Assembly: GCF_018613935.1 (NCBI RefSeq)
Contig: NZ_JAGGPF010000001.1
Coordinates: 124,001 to 188,000, forward strand
Origin: Agromyces sp. ISL-38
Lineage (GTDB): Bacteria > Actinomycetota > Actinomycetes > Actinomycetales > Microbacteriaceae
Reading direction: 5' to 3'
DNA: 64,000 bases
In this document: positions 24,162 to 31,665 of the stretch, one piece after another
Position numbering within the stretch: the first letter of the stretch is position 1
Layout: every line of letters starts with the position of its first letter
Position numbers and translations under genes: made by a program
The notes under the pieces: model-generated
Seen by the model: the letters and a program-made list of their open reading frames with translations, nothing else
What the model was told of the DNA's origin: nothing
Database searches by the model: none

Positions 24162-25097
24162 GTGGCCTCCGTGAATCTCGGAGAACCCACCTTGCACATC
24201 ACCCCGTCACTCGACGAATCCGCCGTCGTGCGCTCGCACGTGGCATCCCACCCCTTCACGACCCCGCGCTTCGACGCGGGCGACCTCGCGTTCCAGCTGA
24301 CGGAACCCGGCGAGGACCAGCGCTGGTCGACCTGGCCGGCCACCACTCCATCCGAACGCGGCCCGCTGCCGCGCCCCGATTGGCTCGTCACGGATGCCGC
24401 GGCGATCGATACCGAGCTCGGTGTCGTGAAGACCGGCAAGGAGGCCGACCTCGACCTCATCGAACGTGCGGTGCCAGGAGCTGAGCCCGGCACGCCAGGC
24501 CAGAGCGTGCTGCTCGCGGCCAAGCGCTATCGCGGCAGCGAGCACAGCCAGTTCCACCGGTCCACCGTCTACACCGAGGGCCGCGGCACCCGCCGGAGCC
24601 GTGACGCCCGCGCCGTCGCGAAGAGCACGACGTTCGGCCGAGAGGTCGCCCGCGTGCAGTGGGCGTATGCCGAGTTCGAGGCGCTGAAGCGACTCACCGA
24701 GCTCGGGGCATCCGTGCCCTACCCGGTGCAGGTGGGAGGCACGGAGGTGCTCATGGAGTTCATCGGCGAGGGCCGCGTCGCTGCACCCCGGCTCGCCCAG
24801 GTGCGCGCGACACCCGACGAGCTGCGCGAGCTGTTCCAGCAGATCGTCGAGTTCACGCGCACGCTCGCGCGCTCGGGACTCGCCCACGGCGACCTCTCGC
24901 CGTACAACCTGCTCGTGCACGACGGACGGGTGGTCGCGATCGACCTGCCGCAGGTCGTCGACCTGGTCTCGAATCCGCAGGGTTTCGACCTGCTGCACCG
25001 CGACTGCGTCAACGTCTGCGACTGGTTCACCCGGCAGCGCCTCGAGTGCGACGCCGACGAGCTCTTCAGCGAGCTGATCGCCGAGGTGTACCGGTGA
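24162..25097 (+). CDS. RIO-like serine/threonine protein kinase
   Basis: 311 residues from the earliest start. RIO signatures: ELGVVKTGKEADLDLIER (the RIO phosphate-binding loop), the lysine in LLAAKRYRG, then a catalytic loop SGLAHGDLSPYNLLVHDGRV and metal-binding IDLPQVVDL. RIO kinases are small atypical kinases; in archaea and eukaryotes they act in ribosome maturation, while the bacterial role is unclear. The start is uncertain: GTG 24162, GTG 24171, or TTG 24192, which has GGAGAA upstream. Possibly coupled to the leader frame at 24079. Confidence 0.82.
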   Translation: MASVNLGEPTLHITPSLDESAVVRSHVASHPFTTPRFDAGDLAFQLTEPGEDQRWSTWPATTPSERGPLPRPDWLVTDAAAIDTELGVVKTGKEADLDLIERAVPGAEPGTPGQSVLLAAKRYRGSEHSQFHRSTVYTEGRGTRRSRDARAVAKSTTFGREVARVQWAYAEFEALKRLTELGASVPYPVQVGGTEVLMEFIGEGRVAAPRLAQVRATPDELRELFQQIVEFTRTLARSGLAHGDLSPYNLLVHDGRVVAIDLPQVVDLVSNPQGFDLLHRDCVNVCDWFTRQRLECDADELFSELIAEVYR

Positions 25098-25147
25098 GCG
25101 GCGGTGCACCGGCGCCGGTGCCGGTGAGCGGCGGCGCGCCGGCGCGC
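25089..25147. repeat. short tandem GC-rich repeat after the kinase gene
   Basis: The word CCGGTGAGCGGCGG followed by an alternating GC stretch occurs twice head to tail. It overlaps the kinase stop and fills the gap before the convergent DUF2255 gene. Probably slipped-strand expansion. Confidence 0.6.
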
Positions 25148-25157
25148 TCGGTCGGGG

Positions 25158-25529
25158 CTACGGCGCGGGCGTCACCCGCTGTGTCGTGCCCCGGGCGAGC
25201 GGGGTGAGCATCTCGGCGACGGATGCCGGTTCTGCCGCGTACTTCTCCTGGAGCGCGTCGTCGATCCGAGCCTCGAGCTCCGCATCGTTCGGCGCCTCGA
25301 TCGCGACCGCGCGCGCCCCGGCCGGAGTGTCGAAGGCGGCGCCGCCGTTGCTGGTGGCACGCCGGTACCACTTGGCGTCGGGCCCGTACGCGGAGCGCAC
25401 GTAGATCCCGTCGTCGACCGCGACGGCCCAGATCGGCGTCGGAATCGTGCGCCCGTCGCGGGTCGTCGTGACGATGTGCACCGTGTCGGTGGAGCGGAGG
25501 TAGTCGAACAGTTCGTCGTGCTCTGCCAC
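25158..25529 (-). CDS. DUF2255 family protein
   Basis: 123 residues. TVHIVTTTRDGRTIPTPIWAV, DDGIYVRSAYGPDAKWYRRA and EEK-type end match DUF2255, a small beta-barrel related to pyridoxamine-phosphate-oxidase/deazaflavin-binding proteins. Cofactor and function are unknown. Single gene, convergent with the kinase and divergent from the MFS gene, whose start lies about 200 bases away. No obvious Shine-Dalgarno is seen before the ATG. Confidence 0.8.
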   Translation of the reverse strand: MAEHDELFDYLRSTDTVHIVTTTRDGRTIPTPIWAVAVDDGIYVRSAYGPDAKWYRRATSNGGAAFDTPAGARAVAIEAPNDAELEARIDDALQEKYAAEPASVAEMLTPLARGTTQRVTPAP

Positions 25530-25725
25530 ATGTCCAATGAAGCAGCATCCGGAGGACGTCTCGCAGGTGATCGCCGCGGGCGAACGCGCGTGCGCGAGCC
25601 GCTACCGCAGCGGCATCCGTGAGCGCTACAGTGCTCGAAGATCAGCGCCGATCGAAACGGAGACGGATGCCACGCCCGGCCGCTCGCGTCACCTGCCGTT
25701 CATCCGACCGAACGAGGCTTCAGTC

Positions 25726-27117
25726 ATGACCCTTCCCCCCGAGCCGTCCCCGATCGACAGCGACGCCGTGAAGGTGATGGGCCTCGAGCTGCAGGAGGGG
25801 CGGGTCATCCCGCGCCGACAGGTGTTCTCGTGGGCGCTGTGGGACTGGGCGACGCAGCCGTTCAACTCGGTGATCCTCACGTTCGTGTTCACGGCGCTGT
25901 ACCTCACGAGCGATACGTTCCTCGACCCGGCGGTCGCGGAGCTCGCCGAGGGAGACCCGTTGCGCGAGCGCGGGCTCGCCGACCTGGCGAGCGGGCTCGG
26001 ATGGGCGATCACGATCGCGGGCATCCTCATCGCCGTGCTCGCCCCGGTGCTCGGTCAGCGAGCGGATGTCGCGGGCCGGCGCAAGCTCTGGCTCGGCGGC
26101 GCCACCGCAGCGCTCGTGCTGTGCATGTTCGCCCTGTTCTTCGTGCAGGGCGCGCCCGCGTACTTCGTGCTCGGCGTCTCGCTCATCGCCGCGGGGACGG
26201 TGTTCAGTGAGATCGCGGGCGTGAACTACAACGCGATGCTCGTGCAGGTGTCGACGCCGAAGACGGTGGGCAGGGTCTCGGGTCTCGGCTGGGGCCTCGG
26301 CTACATCGGCGGCATCATCGCGCTCGTGCTCGTGGTCGTCGCGACCACCTTCGACTGGTGGGGCATGCCGACCGACAACGGGCTCGCGTTCCGGGTGATC
26401 GCAGTCGGATGCGCCGTGTGGACGATCGCCTTCGCCTGGCCCGTGCTCGTGTATGTGCCCGAGGCACCGCCCGCACCGCGCCGCGAGCGAGTGTCGTTCT
26501 TCCGCAGCTACGCGGTGCTCGTCAGGGACGTCATCGCGCTCTGGCGCGGCACCCGGCCGACGTTCTGGTTCCTGCTCGCGAGCGCCGTGTTTCGCGACGG
26601 CCTCGCGGGCGTGTTCGCCTTCGGCGCGGTGATCGCGGCGGTCGCGTTCCACTTCACAAGGGACGAGGTCTTGACCTTCGGCATCGCTGCCAACCTCATC
26701 GCCGGTCTTTCGACCATCCTCGCGGGCCGCTTCGACGACCGCTTCGGACCGCGAGCCGTCATCATCTTCTCGCTCAGCGGCCTGCTCGTCGCCGGCCTCA
26801 CGGTCTTCTTCTTCCACGACTCGGGCAAGCTCGTGTTCTGGATCTTCGGTCTCGTGCTCACGCTGTTCGTGGGCCCAGCCCAGGCGGCGTCGCGCTCCTT
26901 CCTCGCGCGCGTGACTCCCGCCGGCCGCGAAAGCGAGATCTTCGGCCTCTACGCGACGACCGGTCGCGCGGCGAGCTTCCTCTCGCCGTTGCTGTGGGCG
27001 TCGTTCATCGCCGCGTTCGGAGCGACGTACTGGGGCATCCTCGGCATCATGATCGTGGTGGCGGCGGGCCTCGTGCTCATGCTCTTCGTGAAGGTGCCGG
27101 CTGCCGACCGTGCCTGA
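25726..27117 (+). CDS. MFS transporter, UMF1/Atg22-like
   Basis: 463 residues with about twelve hydrophobic segments. The start FSWALWDWATQPFNSVILTF is the Atg22/UMF1 family signature, followed by the MFS loop QRADVAGRRKLWLG between segments 2 and 3 and PKTVGRVSGLGWGLGYIGG near segment 5. Family members in fungi export amino acids from vacuoles; bacterial substrates are unknown. ATG at 25726-25728 follows GAGG by about nine bases. It stands alone, convergent with the His-rich MarR-like gene across a long inverted repeat. Confidence 0.88.
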   Translation: MTLPPEPSPIDSDAVKVMGLELQEGRVIPRRQVFSWALWDWATQPFNSVILTFVFTALYLTSDTFLDPAVAELAEGDPLRERGLADLASGLGWAITIAGILIAVLAPVLGQRADVAGRRKLWLGGATAALVLCMFALFFVQGAPAYFVLGVSLIAAGTVFSEIAGVNYNAMLVQVSTPKTVGRVSGLGWGLGYIGGIIALVLVVVATTFDWWGMPTDNGLAFRVIAVGCAVWTIAFAWPVLVYVPEAPPAPRRERVSFFRSYAVLVRDVIALWRGTRPTFWFLLASAVFRDGLAGVFAFGAVIAAVAFHFTRDEVLTFGIAANLIAGLSTILAGRFDDRFGPRAVIIFSLSGLLVAGLTVFFFHDSGKLVFWIFGLVLTLFVGPAQAASRSFLARVTPAGRESEIFGLYATTGRAASFLSPLLWASFIAAFGATYWGILGIMIVVAAGLVLMLFVKVPAADRA

Positions 27118-27139
27118 GGTCGGCAGCATGACCTTGCTT

Positions 27140-27221
27140 CAGGTTTGCAGGACGTCGGCCGATTCGTAGGACGCGGAGCGGCGCATCCGTCCTCCCAAGC
27201 GCCCGAAGTCCTCCAAACCTG
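27140..27221. terminator. long inverted repeat between convergent genes
   Basis: CAGGTTTGCAGGACGTCGG at 27140-27158 pairs with the stretch at 27203-27221 at 17 of 19 positions, with further inner pairing (AGGACG against the TCCGTCCT region). Placed between the MFS gene and a convergent regulator, it fits a bidirectional terminator. Confidence 0.65.
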
Positions 27222-27255
27222 GCCTGCCGAGCTCCCGGCGGTCCGAGAGAGACGG

Positions 27256-27963
27256 TCAGTCGCGTGGCCAGGCCGCCACGAAGCGTGAGAGCAAGCGGGC
27301 GAGCTCGGCGCGCTCCTCGGGAGTGAACTCGGCGAGCGCGGTCACGACGGCGTCGCGCCGCGTGCCCCTTGCGTCGGCGAGGATCTTGCGGCCGGCCGCG
27401 GTGAGCACGATGGCGCTGCGACGCGCATCGGCGGGGTCGACCTCGCGCCGGGCGTGGCCGGCGTCGATGGCCGCCTGCACGAGACGGCTCGCGCGCGGCT
27501 GATCGACCCCGATCGCGTCGGCGAGCTCGCTCACCGACGGCGGGCGCTCGGTGCCCTCGAGGGCGTCGAGCAAGCGGAAACGCGCAGCCTGTGCGAGCCC
27601 ATCGCCTCGGCGACCGCCACGGAGGTGCGGATGCCCCCGCCCGGTCCCCTCCTCGGCGTCATCGGCATCCGGGCCGCCCGTCCCGCGACCGCCACGTCGG
27701 TGGCCGTGTCCGCGAACGTGCTCGTCATGCGCGTGCTCGATGTGCGCGTGGGCAGAGCCGAAACCGTGGGTATCGCCATGTCCGCGCCCGAGCCCGTGCT
27801 CGTTCGCCTCGGCGCGACGCTGCAGCCGCCTCCGGCCCTGGTCGCGACGCATCGCGACAAGGGCCGCTTCGATGAGGGCTACCGGGTCGTTCGGGTCGGG
27901 CGCGTCATCGGACCCTGAGCGTTCACCGGGCGGGACTTGACGCGATCCGTTCATGTATGTCAT
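27256..27963 (-). CDS. MarR-family regulator with a His-rich insert
   Basis: 235 residues. The C-terminal half is a MarR winged helix: RFRLLDALEGTERPPSVSELAD, GVDQPRASRLVQAAIDAGHA, EVDPADARRSAIVLTAAGR. The N-terminal part holds a low-complexity His/Gly segment (about residues 52-90) with clusters such as AHAHIEHAHDEHVRGHGH, a typical metal-binding tract. MarR proteins usually sense small ligands; the His tract suggests Ni, Co, Zn or Cu sensing or storage (inference). Its start overlaps a perfect dyad (27954-27973), implying self-repression. Divergent from another His-rich regulator. ATG 27963 or 27954 may be used. Confidence 0.8.
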   Translation of the reverse strand: MTYMNGSRQVPPGERSGSDDAPDPNDPVALIEAALVAMRRDQGRRRLQRRAEANEHGLGRGHGDTHGFGSAHAHIEHAHDEHVRGHGHRRGGRGTGGPDADDAEEGTGRGHPHLRGGRRGDGLAQAARFRLLDALEGTERPPSVSELADAIGVDQPRASRLVQAAIDAGHARREVDPADARRSAIVLTAAGRKILADARGTRRDAVVTALAEFTPEERAELARLLSRFVAAWPRD

Positions 27964-27973
27964 TCTACATACA
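27954..27973. promoter_or_regulatory. dyad operator over the MarR start
   Basis: TGTATGT, six bases, ACATACA: perfect 7-base arms covering the initiation codons of the MarR-like gene. A second set of words, CATGTAA at 27974-27995 in direct orientation, follows. The AT-rich site stands out in a GC-rich context and is well placed to control both divergent regulators. Confidence 0.75.
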
Positions 27974-28112
27974 CATGTAATAGTGCATGTAATTGATCAG
28001 GTGCCCGACACGGGCGTGAGCGGATCCGCCGCCTGTGAGCACCTCCCCGAGCGGGCGAGCCTCGAGTACCGCCCGCAACACCGACGCGCACCGCGTCACG
28101 AAAGGAACACGC

Positions 28113-28904
28113 GTGACCACCCACGACAACCACACCGAAACCACTGTCCCCACGAGCCCGCGGCCCCTCGGCTACTGGCTCCGCGTCATCGACCGTCGCC
28201 TCGACGACGCGATGCGCGACCTCTTCGCCGCCGAGGGCATCAGCCGCCGCGATTGGCGCCGGCTCAACCTCATCGCCGGCACGGTCTCCGACCCGGGCAT
28301 GACCGAGCGGCTGGCAGCGCGCCCCGAGCGCATCGCTCCGCTCGTCGAACGAGGCTGGGTCACCGGCGAACCCGGTTCCTGGAGCCTGACCGAGGCCGGC
28401 GAGGCCGCCCTGCAGTCCCTGCACGGGCGGGTCTCCTCACTCCGCGCGACCGTCGCTGAGGCCGTCAGCCCCGAGGACTTCGCCACCACCATGAGCTCGC
28501 TCGAGGCGATCGCCCGCAAGCTCGGTTGGAGCGAAGACGAGCGGATGCCGCGCAAGCGCCGCCGCTGGTTCGGCCACGGTCGCCCCGGCGAACGCGGCCC
28601 CGGGTTCGGCCACTCTCACGACAGCGAGCACGAGCACCGCGTCGGCCACCGCGGCGAGCGCGGGCACGGGTTCGACCGCTCTCACGACGGCGAGCGCGGG
28701 CACGGGTTCGACCGCTCTCACGACGGCGAGCGCGGGCACGGGTTCGACCTCTCTCACGACAGCGAGCGCGGGCACGGGTTCGACCACCGTCACGACGGTG
28801 AACACCGCCACCGCTTCGGCCACCGCGATCACGTGCACGGTCGCGACAGCGATCGCGACCGCGGCACCGACACCGACACCGACCGCACGGACGCTGCCGA
28901 GTGA
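28113..28904 (+). CDS. winged-helix protein with His-rich repeat tail
   Basis: 263 residues. The first 130 form a MarR/PadR-like winged helix (LGYWLRVIDRRLDDAMRDLF, GISRRDWRRLNLIAGTV, WSLTEAGEAALQSLHGRV). The C-terminal half is repetitive: the 12-residue unit GERGHGFDRSHD occurs about four times, with degenerate His/Asp/Arg-rich copies either side, at least 25 His in all. Such tails bind transition metals. GTG start preceded by AAAGGA. Divergent from the His-rich MarR gene with a shared operator region; the pair probably forms one metal-responsive circuit (inference). The short winged helix lacks an obvious beta wing end, so it may be a co-regulator. Confidence 0.7.
   Translation: MTTHDNHTETTVPTSPRPLGYWLRVIDRRLDDAMRDLFAAEGISRRDWRRLNLIAGTVSDPGMTERLAARPERIAPLVERGWVTGEPGSWSLTEAGEAALQSLHGRVSSLRATVAEAVSPEDFATTMSSLEAIARKLGWSEDERMPRKRRRWFGHGRPGERGPGFGHSHDSEHEHRVGHRGERGHGFDRSHDGERGHGFDRSHDGERGHGFDLSHDSERGHGFDHRHDGEHRHRFGHRDHVHGRDSDRDRGTDTDTDRTDAAE
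28653..28796 (+). repeat. 36-bp tandem repeat, four copies, inside the His-rich gene
   Basis: The unit begins GGCGAGCGCGGGCACGGGTT; copies start at 28653, 28689, 28725 and 28761. The first two are identical and the later ones differ by a few bases. All keep the reading frame, so copy number could vary by slippage without inactivating the protein, changing the number of metal-binding units. Confidence 0.9.
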
Positions 28905-28928
28905 CCCGGCACCCCGGTCCGATCCAGG

Positions 28929-29073
28929 GGATGTTCTCTCCGCAAAATCGCTGAACAAGTCGACGAATCTACCGATTTTGCAGAGAGACATCCGCCTCGG
29001 ATGAGCGGTCGTGAGTTTCCTCGCAGATCAGTAGACAAGTCGACGAATCTACCGATTTTGCAGAGAGACATCC
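28929..29073. repeat. two large dyads centred on GTCGAC, 80 bp apart
   Basis: A 39-base direct repeat (28955-28993 and 29035-29073, ending CGATTTTGCAGAGAGACATCC less its last bases) recurs at a spacing of exactly 80. Each copy is half of a dyad centred on GTCGAC. In the first, CGCAAAATCG and CGATTTTGC lie eight bases either side of the centre and the arms extend to GGATGT and ACATCC; the second is more decayed. No supported gene overlaps them. Function unknown: operator, recombination site or structured RNA. Confidence 0.75.
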
Positions 29074-29111
29074 CCTTGGATGGCAGTAGCCTTCGACGCC
29101 CGCCACCGCAA

Positions 29112-29140
29112 AGGCCCGATGCTCACCGAGCATCGGGCCT
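29112..29140. terminator. bidirectional terminator hairpin
   Basis: AGGCCCGATGCTC, ACC loop, exact 13-base complement, preceded by GCAA and followed by CTTC. It separates the His-rich gene and dyad array from the convergent deaminase operon. A run of GCCTGCCGC-type 9-mers follows to about 29190. Confidence 0.8.
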
Positions 29141-29190
29141 CTTCACGCCTGCCGCGCCTGCAGCGCCTGCCGCGCCTGCCGCGCCTCCCG

Positions 29191-29802
29191 CTACGCGCCG
29201 CCGGTCTCGGTCACGCCGCGCGCGTTGTAGACGACCGCGTCCGACGCCCCATAGGCGCGGAACACCTCGAGCGCGTCGTCGTGTCCGACGCCGACCGACA
29301 CCCGGATGCCGCGCCGCTCGAACTCGCCCTCCCAGTCCTCGGTCATCGGCCCCTCGTCGAACCCCGTCAGCCGCTCGAGCTCCGCCCCCTCGCCCGCGAT
29401 CGTAAGCCGCCGCACGCCCGACCACATCGTCGCGCCGTAACACATCACGCACGGCCGCCAGTTGACGATGAGCTCGAGATCCGCGCCGCCCGCCCCGAGA
29501 TCCCACCGGCCGACCGCGCGCTGCGCGAGGCTCAGCGCCATGACCTCGGCGTGCATCGAGGTGATCCCGCTCGCGAGCACCACGTTCACGCCCATCGAGA
29601 CGAGAGCTCCGGATGCCGCGTCGACGACGATCGCCGCGAACGGCCCACCGTTGCCCGCACGCCAGTTGCGATCGGCGAGCTCGTTCACGAGGCGCATCCG
29701 ATCCTCGGGCGTGGCGAGCGGAGACGCGGCGAGCGCGGCCATGTCGTCGACGAGCCACGAGGGCAGCGACGCGGAGAAATCGGTGGCGAGGGAGGCATCC
29801 AT
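29191..29802 (-). CDS. nucleoside/CMP deaminase-family protein
   Basis: 203 residues. The zinc site is complete: MHAEVMAL (His and catalytic Glu) and RPCVMCYGA (PCxxC). The layout, with an N-terminal helix GNGGPFAAIVVDAASGALVSMG and a long C-terminal part, resembles guanine deaminase or tRNA-adenosine-deaminase-like members more than cytidine deaminase. It would hydrolytically remove an amino group from a purine, pyrimidine or related ring. It is the last gene of the polyamine-type ABC operon, 24 bases after the second permease, so its substrate may be what the transporter imports (inference). Confidence 0.85.
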   Translation of the reverse strand: MDASLATDFSASLPSWLVDDMAALAASPLATPEDRMRLVNELADRNWRAGNGGPFAAIVVDAASGALVSMGVNVVLASGITSMHAEVMALSLAQRAVGRWDLGAGGADLELIVNWRPCVMCYGATMWSGVRRLTIAGEGAELERLTGFDEGPMTEDWEGEFERRGIRVSVGVGHDDALEVFRAYGASDAVVYNARGVTETGGA

Positions 29803-29826
29803 ACCGGTTATTCTGCCTCCTCGCGC

Positions 29827-30627
29827 TCAGCGCCGCTGCTGCTCGGACCCCGACAGCCGCTGCGCGATGTAGATCGGGATGATCGACACGAGCACGAGCA
29901 CCACCGCGATGACCGCCACGATCGGCGCCTGGCTCGGCCGGAACATGTTGTTCAGGATGAAGATCGGCAGCGTCGTCACACCCGACCCCGCCGTGAACGT
30001 CGTGACGATGATCTCGTCGAAGCTCAACGCGAACGCCAGCAGACCACCAGCCAGGAGCGCCGAGCGCAACTGCGGGAAGGTCACGAGCCGGAACGTCGTC
30101 CAGACGCCGGCACCGAGGTCGGCCGACGCCTCCTCGAGATTCGTGCCGAGCCGCCGTAGCCGCGCGATGACGTTGTTGAACACCGTCACGATGCAGAACG
30201 TCGCGTGGGCGATCACGACCGTCCAGATCGAGAGCGGCACGCCCATGATCGTGCGGAAGAAGTTGTTGAGCGCGATGCCCGTGATGATGCCGGGCAGCGC
30301 GATCGGCAGGATGATGAGCAGGCTGATCGCCTCGCGGCCGAAGAACTCGAATCGCTGCAGCGCGAGCGAGATGAGCGTGCCGAGCACGAGCGAGATGATC
30401 GTCGAGACGATCGCGACCTGCACGCTCGTCCCGACGGCCTCGAGCGCTCCTGCGCTCCGGAACGCGCGCCCCCACCACTCGAGCGTGAGGCCCGGCGGCG
30501 GCCACGTGAGCGACGTCGACGTCGAGAACGAGTTCACGAGCACGACGAAGAGCGGCACGTAGACGACCAGGAGGATCAGGCCGGTCACGAGACCGAGCGT
30601 CGTGCGGGAAAGGCGAGAGAGTCGCAT
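29827..30627 (-). CDS. ABC transporter permease, PotC-like
   Basis: 266 residues with six membrane segments. SLTWPPPGLTLEWWGRAF after the first segment and the EAA-type coupling loop NLEEASADLGAGVWTTFRLVTFPQL are typical of spermidine/putrescine-class permeases (PotC). It forms the inner-membrane channel with the PotB-like protein, whose stop lies nine bases upstream of its start. ATG at 30625-30627. Confidence 0.9.
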   Translation of the reverse strand: MRLSRLSRTTLGLVTGLILLVVYVPLFVVLVNSFSTSTSLTWPPPGLTLEWWGRAFRSAGALEAVGTSVQVAIVSTIISLVLGTLISLALQRFEFFGREAISLLIILPIALPGIITGIALNNFFRTIMGVPLSIWTVVIAHATFCIVTVFNNVIARLRRLGTNLEEASADLGAGVWTTFRLVTFPQLRSALLAGGLLAFALSFDEIIVTTFTAGSGVTTLPIFILNNMFRPSQAPIVAVIAVVLVLVSIIPIYIAQRLSGSEQQRR

Positions 30628-30636
30628 CCGTGATCC

Positions 30637-31536
30637 CTAGAGGTTGTCGAGCGCACCGGTGCGGCGCACGAGGAAGAGGTAGCCGAAGATGATGACGATC
30701 GGGATGAGGGCGATCGCGGATGCCAGTGGCAGGTTGTTCGCCGCACCGACGTTCGTGTAGACGAGGTTGCCGAGCATCTGGTTCGCGCCGCCCACGATGT
30801 TCACCGTGATGTAGTCGCCGAGCGAGAGCGAGAAGCTGAAGATCGTGCCGGCGATGATGGCCGGCAGTGCCAGCGGGAAGACGACGAGCCGCAGCGTCGA
30901 CCAAGTCTTGCCCCCGAGGTCTCCGGATGCCTCGAGCAACGAGTCGGGCACGCGCTCGAGTCCCGCATAGATCGGGAGGATCACGTACGGCAGCCACAGG
31001 TAGGCGAGCGTGATGATCGTCGCGGGCAGGCCGTAACCCGGAGTGTGCCCGCCGATCGGCGCGACGAGCCACTCGAGGATCCCGTCTTGCGAGAGCACCG
31101 AGCGCCACGCGTACGCCTTCACGAGGTACGAAGCCCAGAGCGGCGTGAGCACCGCGATGACGAGGATGCGCTGCATCCGCGGCGTCGCGACCTTCGCCAT
31201 GAAGAACGCGATCGGCAGGGCGAGGGCGACGTCGATGAGGGTCACGAGCAGCGCCACGCCGAGGGTGCGCAGGGTCACCGTCTGGTAGAGCGAACCCGTG
31301 ACGACGGTGAGGATGTTGTCGAGCGTCCACGTCTGGCTGATCTTCCCCGTGAAGCTGTCGACCGTCCAGAACGCGGTGACGAGCAGCAGCACGAGCGCCA
31401 CGATGTAGACGAGCCCGAGCCAGAAGAGCGGCGCGCTGAGCAGCAGCGCGAGCCGGGCCCGCGGGTGCGTGCTGAGGAACACCGACCCCTTGCGGGCGGC
31501 GGAGTCGCGTGGACGCGGCACGGTTGCGTGGGTCAA
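30637..31536 (-). CDS. ABC transporter permease, PotB-like
   Basis: 299 residues, six membrane segments, with the family coupling loop LLEASGDLGGKTWSTLRLVVFPLALP. PotB class by its order before PotC and the long first periplasmic loop. The start is probably TTG at 31534-31536, which has GGA eight bases upstream. The frame is also open further upstream through a copy of the dispersed repeat (reading RYACRAGYSTT), but that part is not needed for the fold. The repeat pair D lies between it and the binding-protein gene. Confidence 0.85.
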   Translation of the reverse strand: MTHATVPRPRDSAARKGSVFLSTHPRARLALLLSAPLFWLGLVYIVALVLLLVTAFWTVDSFTGKISQTWTLDNILTVVTGSLYQTVTLRTLGVALLVTLIDVALALPIAFFMAKVATPRMQRILVIAVLTPLWASYLVKAYAWRSVLSQDGILEWLVAPIGGHTPGYGLPATIITLAYLWLPYVILPIYAGLERVPDSLLEASGDLGGKTWSTLRLVVFPLALPAIIAGTIFSFSLSLGDYITVNIVGGANQMLGNLVYTNVGAANNLPLASAIALIPIVIIFGYLFLVRRTGALDNL

Positions 31537-31563
31537 TGCATGTCCTGTCGTGTCGTTGGTGGC

Positions 31564-31662
31564 GGTGGTTGAGTAGCCAGCGCGGCAGGCGTATCGAAAC
31601 CACTGGGTTGGCCCGTGGTGGTTTCGATACGCGTCGCCTGCGGCGGCGCTACTCAACCACCG
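31564..31662. repeat. dispersed palindromic repeat, inverted pair D
   Basis: Two copies in opposite orientation: 31564-31603 (GGTGGTTGAGTAG ... GTATCGAAACCAC) and 31616-31662 (GTGGTTTCGATACG ... CTACTCAACCACCGG), 12 bases apart. Each can fold alone or the two can pair with each other. They sit between binding-protein and permease genes of one operon, a place where a stable hairpin would lower permease expression. Confidence 0.9.
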
Positions 31663-31665
31663 GGG

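Noticed and set aside
28437..29071. Leftward reading frames starting SLCKIGRFVD in the dyad region
   Set aside because: They arise because the dyad repeat is itself open in that direction; they run antisense through the His-rich gene and the peptide similarity is explained by the repeat.
28929..29073. CRISPR-like repeat-spacer array
   Set aside because: Only two repeat units, unequal spacer-like content, no cas genes in the window and the repeat is a dyad half.
30637..31656. Longer N-terminus for the PotB-like permease reading through the repeat
   Set aside because: The TTG at 31534-31536 has a ribosome site and gives the normal family start; the extra part is repeat sequence.
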